Shown here: positions 15,605 to 22,861 of the stretch, piece by piece | How the letters are laid out: every line of letters starts with the position of its first letter | How positions within the stretch are numbered: the stretch's first letter is position 1 | Source: Leptolyngbya sp. CCY15150 | GTDB lineage: Bacteria > Cyanobacteriota > Cyanobacteriia > RECH01 | Length of the DNA stretch: 38,999 nucleotides | Assembly (NCBI RefSeq): GCF_016888135.1 | Contig: NZ_JACSWB010000293.1 | Coordinates: 1 to 38,999, forward strand | Direction of reading: 5' to 3' | Position numbers and translations under genes: made by a program | Notes under the pieces: generated by a model | What the model was told of the DNA's origin: nothing | Database searches by the model: none | The model's input: the letters and a program-made list of their open reading frames with translations, nothing else

Positions 15605-15922
15605 TGTGGAATAACGTTATCCCACAGGTGTACTGCTTGACTCTGGCGCTAGCACGCTTGCCTTGCCTAGACTTGGGTGTGGAATAACGTTATTCCACAG
15701 GTGTACTGCTTGACTCTGGTCTTAGCACCCTCGTTTTGCCTAAGACTGGGTGTGGAATAACGTTATCCCACAGGTCAGCAGCCCCGACTGCTTTTTGCCG
15801 TTCATCATCCTCAGGCAATTGTCCGCGATCCAGTCCATGAGACAGAGTAGATGTGGAATAACGTTATCCCACACTCGTCCAGCTCGTTCGACAGAGCAGA
15901 TGTGGAATAATGTTATCCCACA
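15605..15922. repeat. Array of five 22-bp palindromes, candidate parS centromere
   Basis: The half-site TGTGGAATAAC and its mirror form a 22-bp palindrome at 15605-15626, 15678-15699, 15751-15772, 15852-15873 and 15901-15922. The second copy is perfectly symmetric; the other four share the same T-to-C change in the right half (TTATCCCACA), and the fifth also has TAATG in the centre. The first three are spaced by exactly 73 bp with similar flanks (GGTGTACTGCTTGACTCTGG follows copies 1 and 2). Copies 4 and 5 are 49 bp apart and each is preceded by GACAGAG(T/C)AGA. The array lies upstream of parA, divergently shared with an esterase. It differs from the chromosomal parS TGTTTCACGTGAAACA. An operator for an unrelated regulator is the alternative. 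Confidence 0.85.
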
Positions 15923-15980
15923 TTCGCAGGATATGGAACATCCGTTCCTAGAAATATCAAAAAGTTGTCAACATCTGCCG

Positions 15981-16889
15981 TTAAACAGCTCTAAAAAAGA
16001 TCCGCAGCACGTCTTCAATCCGCTCACCCCAAGACTCTTCCGTATGCTGCCCCCAGGGATCTTCCACCACAAACAAATTTTCCTGCTGGCGATAGCCAAA
16101 GCGATGCATGAGCAGATCTCGCATTTCCCGTCCTCGGGCCGTGGCGCGCTCCTCAATCCATGCATTATGGTCGCCACCATCCCGCACTAGCCCCCAGTCG
16201 AGATAGATCCGCAGGCGGCGATCGCGCAGGGTAGGTTCCGCCTCAAAGAGTAGCGACGACGACGCCACCTCACCAAAGAAATGGTCATCAGCACCCATCA
16301 AGAATGGCTCGGTTGCTGAATCTAGACCAACCCAAAAGGATGGTGAAAAAGCAGCCACATTGCCAAACTGCTGGGGATACTTAGCTGCCGTATAGAAAGC
16401 AGCTAGACCGCCATGGCTGGCTCCAGCGATCAGGGTATTAGCTGGATCGGATTGCGTACGGTAGTTAGTATCCACAAAATCTTTGACCGATTGGGCTAGG
16501 TAGGCAGCATAGTCACCTAGCCCTCCCCATTCGCGCTGCCACATGGGTGCATGGGTATATTCATAGTCTCGGCGCGTGGGGCAGACAGCTACCACCATCA
16601 AACGCTGAATTTGATGACTTAAATAAAGCCGCGTTAGGGTCTTGCCCAAGTGCCAACATTTGCCGTAGGCCCCACCCGGAAAAAAGATCGTATCGCCGTC
16701 GTTGAGATACAGCACCGGATAGGAGCGATCGCTCACCGGGTAGTCACGGGGCAGGAATATATGCAGCTTTCGGGGTGTAGGCATTGGCCCATCGACCTGA
16801 AACTGTTCGTAGGTGTGGAAAAAGCCACCCCAAAATCCAGGGTCATGGAGCCACCCCTCTTGTCCTCCTCGCACAAATGATTCTGCCAT
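15981..16889 (-). CDS. Alpha/beta-hydrolase, putative esterase (esterase D/Fes-like)
   Basis: A 302-residue hydrolase starting at ATG 16889. The nucleophile elbow is GASHGG, with the serine in the Gly-x-Ser-x-Gly context (LIAGASHGGLAAFYTAAKYP). Other features of the esterase D family are RKLHIFLPRDY near the front, PVLYLNDGD, and a late histidine in GQHTEESWGERIEDVL. Substrate is not predictable; siderophore esters and acylated small molecules are typical for the family. A longer frame to GTG 17030 adds 47 residues (including a hydrophobic stretch) that do not resemble the family, so the shorter start is preferred although neither has a ribosome site. The last residues come close to the palindromic array. 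Confidence 0.8.
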   Translation of the reverse strand: MAESFVRGGQEGWLHDPGFWGGFFHTYEQFQVDGPMPTPRKLHIFLPRDYPVSDRSYPVLYLNDGDTIFFPGGAYGKCWHLGKTLTRLYLSHQIQRLMVVAVCPTRRDYEYTHAPMWQREWGGLGDYAAYLAQSVKDFVDTNYRTQSDPANTLIAGASHGGLAAFYTAAKYPQQFGNVAAFSPSFWVGLDSATEPFLMGADDHFFGEVASSSLLFEAEPTLRDRRLRIYLDWGLVRDGGDHNAWIEERATARGREMRDLLMHRFGYRQQENLFVVEDPWGQHTEESWGERIEDVLRIFFRAV

Positions 16890-17040
16890 AGTCTTGAAAA
16901 AGTAAGGGGCGATCGCAAAGCAGGAACAGATCACGGATACACCTGGTGGGGAGAGGTAGCCATCTCCCAGGCGATCAACAGTTACCGTAAGTCCTTTGCA
17001 TGGAATAGGTTGGAATCTAAGGTGGTTCACACATAAGCTG

Positions 17041-17132
17041 CCTACGCATGAGAAGCCTACGCATGAGAAGCTTATGCAGGTGTAGCTGCATAGACAGGTT
17101 ACACAATAGATAGGCTACACAATAGACAAGCT
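17041..17132. repeat. Two adjacent short tandem repeats (15 bp x2 and 16 bp x2)
   Basis: CCTACGCATGAGAAG is exactly duplicated at 17041-17055 and 17056-17070. ACACAATAGATAGGCT at 17101-17116 is followed by ACACAATAGACAAGCT at 17117-17132. They look like slippage products in non-coding DNA. Confidence 0.75.
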
Positions 17133-17352
17133 ACCCATCAGATTCTTCACCTCAGTATAGAAGGTTCCTACACCGTCTCATATTGTACGGTGGACAGGAC
17201 GAATACACCGGTTGATCATGGCTAGCGGCTAGCTGATCTTAGCTATACCGAGCTAGCCTGTACCTCAATCGGAGTCCTGGTCAACCTCCCCTCTCTTGAA
17301 GCATTCATGTCATGATCATGAGTAGATGAGCATTCATACTGCCCACCCAACG

Positions 17353-17394
17353 CAGTAACTCGAATGCAGTAACTCGAACACAGTAACTCGAACA
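17353..17394. repeat. 14-bp tandem repeat x3 upstream of aminotransferase
   Basis: The unit CAGTAACTCGAAYR occurs at 17353-17366, 17367-17380 and 17381-17394, followed by a partial fourth copy (CAGTA). It ends 18 bases before the ribosome site of the aminotransferase gene, so it sits in the promoter or leader. Confidence 0.8.
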
Positions 17395-17416
17395 CAGTAT
17401 TAGTTGAGGACAACCC

Positions 17417-18799
17417 ATGGTTGCAAGTGCTGATAAGTCTGTTGATTTAGCCAAGCTAGATGTGGAGTCGCTATGGCATCCCCTAGCCCAGCACCAGCAG
17501 TTTCCCCAGACGCCTCCTAAGTGCATCAAAAAAGGGATCGGCAGCCGTATCACCGATACAACTGGACAAGAGTATTTAGATGGTATTGCCGGATTATGGT
17601 GTGTCAACGTGGGCTATGGGCGGCAGGAGCTGGCCCAAGTCGCCTATGACCAAATGCTCGATCTGGCCTACTATCCCCTCACCATGAGCCATGAGCCGGG
17701 CATCATGCTGGCTCATAAGCTACTCGACTTATTGGGCTATGCGGGCAAGGTCTTTTTCGCCACGAGTGGATCGGAGGCCAATGAAACAGCCTTCAAAATT
17801 GCCCGCCAGTATCACGCCCAAACGGCTAAGCCTGGAGCTGGGCCACGCTATAAAATCATTTCTCGCTATCGGGGCTACCATGGCCACACGATGGGAGCCC
17901 TCAGCGCCACAGCCCAGGCCGAACGTAAACTCAAGTTTGAACCCTTAGTGCCTGGCTTCCTCCATGTCAGCCCACCCTACTTTTATCGCCATGGAGAAGG
18001 GCGATCGCTTGAGGATTACACCCATAGCCTCATCCAAGAGCTGAGCTATACGGTGCAGTATGAGGGCGCAGATAGTATTGCCGCGATTATTGTTGAGCCC
18101 ATTATTTCCGGCGGCGGGGTGATTGTGCCGCCAGCCGATTACTTGCGCCGGGTGCGCCAGTTGTGTGACCAGTACGGTATTTTGCTGATCTACGATGAGG
18201 TGGTTAACGGCTTTGGACGCACCGGCAAAATGTTTGGCTATCAGCATTGGGGCGTCGAGCCTGACATCATTAACTTTGCCAAAGGCATTACCAGCGGCTA
18301 CATGCCCCTAGCTGCAACCGTCGTCAAGCAGCATATTTTTGAAGCCTTTTTGGATGCCCCTGGCACCGACTCCCATTTTCGTCATATCAGTACCTACGGT
18401 GGCAGTCCCGTCTGCGCAGCGGTGGCCAATCGCAATATTGAGATCATTGAGCGGGAGGGTCTAGCCGATCGGGCTGCGGAGGTTGGCGACTACCTACAGT
18501 CTCGCCTGAAGGAATCGCTGAATTACCCGATTGTGGGAGAGGTGCGCGGTCAGGGATTACTCATTGGTATTGAACTGGTTGCCGATCCGGACACGAAAGA
18601 GCCCCTAGAGAGCGATCGCATGGCAGCCATTCTGCGCTACTGCTTAGAGCATCATGTGATTATTGGCCGTAACACGAACACGATTCCTGGGTTTACCAAT
18701 GTGCTAATTTTGGCTCCTCCCTTGGTGCTTGCTGTTGAGGAAGCTGATGAATTGGTATCGGTGTTGTCTGAAGCGATCGCCCTGGTCTCTAGTTCATAG
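17417..18799 (+). CDS. Class III PLP aminotransferase (omega-amino acid:pyruvate type)
   Basis: A 460-residue pyridoxal-phosphate enzyme. Hallmarks are ATSGSEANETAFKIAR (phosphate-binding loop), YRGYHGHTMGALSAT, the cofactor aspartate in LIYDEVVNGFGRTGK, and the Schiff-base lysine Lys289 in FAKGITSGYMPL. The length and N-terminal DVESLWHPLAQHQQF match the omega-amino acid:pyruvate / taurine- or putrescine-pyruvate transaminase group, which moves an amino group from a terminal amine to pyruvate; the exact donor cannot be read from sequence. ATG 17417 is supported by GAGGA 6 bases upstream. No pathway partner is adjacent; the divergent esterase is not an obvious one. Confidence 0.92.
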   Translation: MVASADKSVDLAKLDVESLWHPLAQHQQFPQTPPKCIKKGIGSRITDTTGQEYLDGIAGLWCVNVGYGRQELAQVAYDQMLDLAYYPLTMSHEPGIMLAHKLLDLLGYAGKVFFATSGSEANETAFKIARQYHAQTAKPGAGPRYKIISRYRGYHGHTMGALSATAQAERKLKFEPLVPGFLHVSPPYFYRHGEGRSLEDYTHSLIQELSYTVQYEGADSIAAIIVEPIISGGGVIVPPADYLRRVRQLCDQYGILLIYDEVVNGFGRTGKMFGYQHWGVEPDIINFAKGITSGYMPLAATVVKQHIFEAFLDAPGTDSHFRHISTYGGSPVCAAVANRNIEIIEREGLADRAAEVGDYLQSRLKESLNYPIVGEVRGQGLLIGIELVADPDTKEPLESDRMAAILRYCLEHHVIIGRNTNTIPGFTNVLILAPPLVLAVEEADELVSVLSEAIALVSSS

Positions 18800-18992
18800 A
18801 GGCTGTTTTGTAGGGTGTCAGAATAATGCGCGTTGCGTCCCTAACCTGGGGCGATCGCTAACTCAGTTGGGACAACAGCTATGGATCGAGCTGGGAGTCT
18901 AATCGCAGGCGATCGCCCTAGATCTTGAGAAGCAGGGACAACAGCAGAGCCCACCCAGCCGATTTGAGCCAAGATGGGTATAGCACAAACAA

Positions 18993-19020
18993 AGGGCGAG
19001 GAGATGAACCTCCTCGCCCT
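18993..19020 (-). terminator. Intrinsic terminator of the peroxiredoxin gene
   Basis: The arms 18993-19003 and 19010-19020 form a perfect 11-bp GC-rich stem (AGGGCGAGGAG and complement) with a 6-nt loop. On the minus strand the stem is followed by TTTGTTTG, the T-rich tract expected for termination of the gene ending at 19089. It could also stop transcription from the aminotransferase gene. Confidence 0.75.
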
Positions 19021-19088
19021 AAATTAATGCTGAGAATGATGCTGAGAGCTACATGGCAAAGATGCGCTCTAGCTTGAGACGTCAGCTC

Positions 19089-19661
19089 TTAGCCAACAAA
19101 CGCCGCCCGTGGTTCAGACACGCCAGCAGAGGTTGTGCCCTTGAGGTAGGCCAACATGGTGTCAGCGTCAGACACTTCGAAAGGATCCAGCGGACAGTTG
19201 TCTTCGAAGTTAGGTTCAATGAAGATCTTCTCAATCTTGCCGTCATTGACCAACATCGAGTAGCGCCAAGACCGTAGACCGAAGCCTAGGTTCGACTTGT
19301 CTACCAACATGCCCATCTTGCGCGTAAATTCGCCATTGCCATCCGGCAGTAAGAACACATTTTGCGCGCCCTGTTGCTTGCCCCACTGGAACATGACAAA
19401 CGCATCATTCACAGAGATACATACGATTTGGTCAATGCCTTGAGCCTTAAACTCATCGTAGAGTTCTTCGTAGCGAGGCAGGTGGTTAGACGAGCAGGTA
19501 GGCGTGAAGGCTCCAGGCAGGGAGAATACAACCACTCGCTTGCCGCTGAAGACATCGCTGGTGGTGAGATCTTGCCAGCGATAGGGGTTGGGGCCGTCAA
19601 CAGACTCATCACGGACACGAGTCTTAAACACTACGTCGGGCACACGTTCAATAACTGCCAT
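19089..19661 (-). CDS. Peroxiredoxin, Prx5/type II family
   Basis: A 190-residue thiol peroxidase. The active-site motif is [16 protein letters not shown] with peroxidatic Cys56; the Arg of the active site is likely in the [10 protein letters not shown] segment. The other cysteines are Cys81 (IVCISVND), which suits the Prx5 framework, and one near [11 protein letters not shown]. Such enzymes reduce hydrogen peroxide and organic hydroperoxides using glutaredoxin or glutathione in cyanobacteria. ATG 19661 has AGAGG at suitable distance. It is transcribed away from the PerR-like gene with a candidate box between them, as with sll1621/slr1738 in Synechocystis, which suggests control by that regulator. 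A terminator follows at 18993-19020. Confidence 0.93.
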   Translation of the reverse strand: MAVIERVPDVVFKTRVRDESVDGPNPYRWQDLTTSDVFSGKRVVVFSLPGAFTPTCSSNHLPRYEELYDEFKAQGIDQIVCISVNDAFVMFQWGKQQGAQNVFLLPDGNGEFTRKMGMLVDKSNLGFGLRSWRYSMLVNDGKIEKIFIEPNFEDNCPLDPFEVSDADTMLAYLKGTTSAGVSEPRAAFVG

Positions 19662-19764
19662 AGATAACCTCTAGTTCTGCTAATTGCTCTACATTTAGTA
19701 GCTCTTAGATTATCCTGAGGATTTCTGTTGTGTAGAAACCTAAAGGATTCATAAGCTCTGTAAC

Positions 19765-19779
19765 TAAGAATAATTCTGA
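19765..19779. promoter_or_regulatory. Candidate PerR/Fur box
   Basis: TAAGAAT-A-ATTCTGA is a 7-1-7 inverted repeat with one mismatch, the geometry of Fur/PerR boxes. It lies in the 265-base gap between the divergent peroxiredoxin and PerR-like genes, 104 bases upstream of the peroxiredoxin start. Confidence 0.5.
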
Positions 19780-19926
19780 TTTAGGAAGAAGTAAATAGTT
19801 ATAAATACTTAAAAGTTTGCTTTATTGATACATTGCAATCTATCCTGCCTGCTAATATAATAGGAGGATTAATAACCATCCAAAACAATCGAACGTTAAC
19901 TAAAATCCCGCTGACAACCTTCATAC

Positions 19927-20400
19927 ATGACCGGTACGGCAATGCAGGAGCAAGCCAATCAAATCATTCGCACTCTCAAGGACAAAGGTCTAAGGGTGAC
20001 GCCTCAACGTTTTGCTGTCTACGATAATTTGCTATCCCGCAGCGATCATCCAACCGCCGAGCAAATCTTGACTGACCTGAACCAGGCAGCGCCAATTTCG
20101 TCTCAAGCAACGGTCTACAGTGCCCTTCAGGCCCTGCGAGGGGTGGGGCTCGTGCGTGAGGTTTTGTTGGAAGAAGGGGTCTCGCGCTACGACGCAAAAG
20201 TAGTGCCCCACCACCATTTCCGCTGTCAACACTGTGGGGCGATCGAAGACATTGCTTGGGAAACCTTCAGCTCTCTTCAGCTTCAATGTCTTCGTCCAGG
20301 GCTACAGGTCGATCGCTATGAGGTCACGGTGGAAGGGCGGTGCGATCGCTGTCAAGACACCTCAGATTCTGATCAAGATTCTGATCAAGATCCTGAATAG
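19927..20400 (+). CDS. perR: Fur-family regulator, PerR-type
   Basis: A 157-residue Fur-superfamily repressor. The winged helix covers residues about 12-85 (GLRVTPQRFAVYDNLL, then SSQATVYSALQALRGVGLV). Zn-site cysteines are Cys100/Cys103 (FRCQHCG) and Cys139/Cys142 (RCDRCQ). Regulatory-metal ligands are probably His41, Asp89, His95/His97 and Asp108; at the last position PerR has Asp and Fur has Glu, so Asp108 supports PerR, the peroxide sensor that works by oxidation of a metal-bound His. The tail is an acidic DSDQDSDQDPE from a 12-bp repeat. The divergent peroxiredoxin is a natural target. ATG 19942 is an alternative start. Confidence 0.88.
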   Translation: MTGTAMQEQANQIIRTLKDKGLRVTPQRFAVYDNLLSRSDHPTAEQILTDLNQAAPISSQATVYSALQALRGVGLVREVLLEEGVSRYDAKVVPHHHFRCQHCGAIEDIAWETFSSLQLQCLRPGLQVDRYEVTVEGRCDRCQDTSDSDQDSDQDPE

Positions 20401-20905
20401 GTTGTAAATCTGTGCTGTAGGATGCTGTTCGGCATAGCCGCAGCGCACTCGTAAGGCTTTGATGGGGGGCTCTATGCTTTATTCCCATAGCCATGCCAGC
20501 GTTGACTACGACATTAACGGCAAGTTTGTAGTCAACAGCCACCTTTGGTCACCGAGGTCTCGACCGACAAGACAGTTATCAGTAGGAAGACGTCATGATG
20601 TGCAAGATGTATGGCGACGTTGCTTAAGGGTCAAACCTTATGAGACGAGACGAGACGAGGGTTGAGCGACGTTGAAAGCAGGCAACTTAACTCCATTGAA
20701 CGGAGTCCACCTACTTACACCACAATTGCTCAACTATCCTGTCAGCCGGCAGAGTAGCCTGTACGTTGATATAGGCCTATGGCATCTCAACCTTGCTGGA
20801 ACATCTTAGACAATGTGGCTTGTCCTTGATATCCTGTTAGACTTGCCGCATTGATACTATCAGTGCGCAGTCCAGCACATCTTGGGTTTGGCACCCTAGA
20901 CGGTT
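20401..20905. other. Gap of about 500 bases with an interspersed repeat
   Basis: No gene seen; the frames here are short and unlike proteins. It contains a CTATG...CATAG hairpin sequence at 20472-20490 and a repeat at 20634-20717 that recurs at 29951. The promoter of the following cyclase gene must lie in the last part. Confidence 0.5.
20634..20717. repeat. Interspersed repeat, copy 1
   Basis: This 84-bp stretch begins AACCTTATGAGACGAG and ends CCACCTACTTA. It matches 29951-30024 along its whole length with scattered differences. It is 10 bases longer because the GAGAC pentamer is present three times here and once there. GGGTTGAGCGACGT and GGCAACTTA are shared exactly. Confidence 0.8.
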
Positions 20906-20926
20906 TTGTCTTTTCTTCACCTTGCC

Positions 20927-22420
20927 GTGAACACGACCCCCTATGACCTGACATCAAGTCTTGCTGCCGATCGCCCTAGAATTTTACTCGTGGACGATGA
21001 ATTAGACAGCATTCGCGCCCTATCTGAATTGTTGATTCAGGAAGGGTATAAGATTCGTCGTGTCACCAATAGTGTGTTTGCTCTGAGATCAGCGTTAACC
21101 GATCCCCCGGATCTTGTGCTGCTCGATGTCATGATGCCTGACATGGACGGCTATACTCTCTGCCAGGCCCTGAAGCGATCGCCGGAGACTAGTCATGTGC
21201 CGGTTATTTTCATGACTGCCCTGAGCGATATTGCTGACAAGGCCAAAGCCTTTGCTGCGGGCGGAGCAGACTATGTGGTTAAGCCGTTTCAAACCGAAGA
21301 AGTGCTGATGCGCGTCAAGCACCAGCTCACCATTGCGGTACAACAGCGCCAGCTTGTGCAGAAAAATCAGCAGCTCGTGCAGGAAATTCAACAGCGTCAG
21401 CAAGTTGAGGCCAACCTCAATAGTCTCTTGGACAACGCCACGGAGGGAATTTTTCGCACATCCCTAGAAGGACGGTATCTGAAGACCAATCCTGCCATGG
21501 CCGCCATCTACGGCTATGCCTCTCCCAGCGCCCTGTTGGACACCATCATGCCGGTGCATCAACTGTATGTGGATCCCAAACGTTGGGATGAACTTGAGGT
21601 GTATGTGCGCTATCACCAGCGGATCACGGATGCGGAATCAGAGGTCTATCGTCAGGATGGGCAGAAAATTTGGGTGAGTGAAACGATTCGGCTGGTCAAC
21701 AATGAGCAAGGCGAACCGCTGTACTATGAAGGCACGGTTCAGGATGTGAGCGATCGCCGCCAGGCCGAAGTGGAGCTGCGCCATCAGCGAGACAAGGCTG
21801 AGCAACTGCTGAATATCATGCTGCCCTATCAGATCGCCCGTACCCTTAAACACCACAATTGCACCATTGCTGAGCACTACAGCAAAGTTACCGTCCTGTT
21901 TGCAGACTTGGTCAACTTTACGGAGATGTCGACTCAGCTCCTGCCTAGCGAATTAGTGGGGTTACTCAATCGAATTTTTTCTGGTTTTGATGCCCTTGTG
22001 GGGCGATACCAGCTAGAGAAAATTAAAACGATTGGTGATGCCTACATGGTGGCCGGAGGGCTGCCGGAACCTACCGCCGATCATCTCTATCGCATGAGCT
22101 CTTTAGCCTTAGACATGCGAGACGCGATCGCCCTTATCCCTACGCCGACAGACACACCCTTGCAAATCCGCATTGGGATGCATACAGGGCCGGTTGTAGC
22201 AGGCGTGATTGGCAAAAAGCGTCTCTCCTATGATCTTTGGGGTGATACTGTGAACCTCGCGAGTCGTATGGAATCGACGGGGCAGCCTGGAAAGATTCAG
22301 GTTACAGAAGATGTTTATCAAAAGCTGCACCATGAGTTCAGGTTTACACCAAGAGGGGAGGTGGCGGTTAAGGGCAAGGGCAACATTACCACATACTGGT
22401 TAGAAGGCAAACAAGCATAA
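20927..22420 (+). CDS. REC-PAS-class III adenylate cyclase
   Basis: A response-regulator cyclase of 497 residues from GTG 20927 (504 from TTG 20906; neither has a ribosome site). Residues about 16-130 are a receiver domain with Asp67 in VLLDVMMPDMDG and the lysine in DYVVKPF. A coiled, glutamine-rich linker leads to a PAS domain with PAC (about 165-285). The C-terminal class III cyclase domain (about 310-495) has both metal aspartates (VLFADLVNFTEMS and IKTIGDAYMVAGG). The base-specifying residues are Lys (EKIKTIGD) and Asp (LSYDLWGDTVNLASRM), the ATP pattern rather than the Glu/Cys of guanylate cyclases. It makes cAMP under control of an unidentified kinase. Confidence 0.9.
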   Translation: MNTTPYDLTSSLAADRPRILLVDDELDSIRALSELLIQEGYKIRRVTNSVFALRSALTDPPDLVLLDVMMPDMDGYTLCQALKRSPETSHVPVIFMTALSDIADKAKAFAAGGADYVVKPFQTEEVLMRVKHQLTIAVQQRQLVQKNQQLVQEIQQRQQVEANLNSLLDNATEGIFRTSLEGRYLKTNPAMAAIYGYASPSALLDTIMPVHQLYVDPKRWDELEVYVRYHQRITDAESEVYRQDGQKIWVSETIRLVNNEQGEPLYYEGTVQDVSDRRQAEVELRHQRDKAEQLLNIMLPYQIARTLKHHNCTIAEHYSKVTVLFADLVNFTEMSTQLLPSELVGLLNRIFSGFDALVGRYQLEKIKTIGDAYMVAGGLPEPTADHLYRMSSLALDMRDAIALIPTPTDTPLQIRIGMHTGPVVAGVIGKKRLSYDLWGDTVNLASRMESTGQPGKIQVTEDVYQKLHHEFRFTPRGEVAVKGKGNITTYWLEGKQA

Positions 22421-22457
22421 TAAAAGATAGAGTCAACGATATGGGTGTTAACTACGA

Positions 22458-22502
22458 GTCTAGTCAAACAAAGTCTAGTCAAACAAAGTCTAGTCAAACA
22501 CA
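22458..22502. repeat. 15-bp tandem repeat x3
   Basis: GTCTAGTCAAACAAA is present at 22458-22472 and 22473-22487, and as GTCTAGTCAAACACA at 22488-22502. It lies 38 bases after the cyclase stop. A separate 13-bp tandem duplication, CGCTGAGGATCCG, lies at 22585-22597 and 22598-22610. Confidence 0.8.
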
Positions 22503-22637
22503 ACAGTTGCATCAGTTGAGATGAACAGGTTAGACGAACAGTTGCAGATCTGCTTAGGATTGCCACTGTTCTGCCATCCATCAACGCTGAGGATCCGCGC
22601 TGAGGATCCGTTAATAGAGGCTGTATAAACACGATCT

Positions 22638-22727
22638 AGTGTTGCTGAATCAGGGTATGGACTTTGACCTAAAACCCTGAACGCTCCTGCAAAACGTTGC
22701 GGAATCCTATTAGTATTCATCAACGCC
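22638..22727. mobile_element. Degenerate MITE-like element (TTGCTGAAT family)
   Basis: The left end AGTGTTGCTGAAT (22638-22650) and right end ATTCATCAACGCC (22715-22727) resemble the ends of elements at 27768 and 32163. The element is only 90 bp and the 8-bp flanks (CACGATCT and CCCGCAGT) are not duplicated, so it is an old or deleted copy, or a chance pair of ends. Confidence 0.4.
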
Positions 22728-22861
22728 CCCGCAGTTCCCATCTCTAGCCCCCTCTTCATTGAGATTTGCTTCAGACATTGAACATAACCTACTAAAATCC
22801 AGGATTTAGCGTCCCTTTTATTAGGTTGATCATCAATAAGCTCTAAATTTACGATGCAGTT

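Larger units (their letters stand above)
16890..17416. other. Gap with short tandem repeats between esterase and aminotransferase
   Basis: No gene beyond the disputed N-terminal extension of the esterase. It contains three short tandem repeats: CCTACGCATGAGAAG twice at 17041-17070, ACACAATAGAYARGCT twice at 17101-17132, and a 14-bp unit three times at 17353-17394. Promoters for both divergent genes should lie here. Confidence 0.5.
22421..22861. other. Gap with tandem repeats and a MITE-like remnant
   Basis: No gene supported. It carries a 15-bp tandem repeat (22458-22502), a duplicated 13-mer (22585-22610) and a degenerate element with TTGCTGAAT-type ends (22638-22727). The last 130 bases should contain the promoter of the hybrid kinase. 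Confidence 0.55.

Noticed and set aside
15605-15922. CRISPR array with palindromic repeats
   Set aside because: The repeats are perfect palindromes with irregular spacing (73, 73, 101, 49) and the intervening sequences are themselves related; this fits protein-binding sites.
15750-16190. Plus-strand frame of 146 codons with a repeated WNNVIP motif
   Set aside because: The motif is simply the translation of the 22-bp palindromes, and the rest runs antisense to the esterase gene.
16890-17030. 47-residue N-terminal extension of the esterase from GTG 17030
   Set aside because: Unlike the family and without ribosome site; the ATG at 16889 gives a normal-length enzyme.
20459-20665. 68-codon frame in the gap before the cyclase
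   Set aside because: No ribosome site, no protein-like pattern, and it runs into the interspersed repeat.
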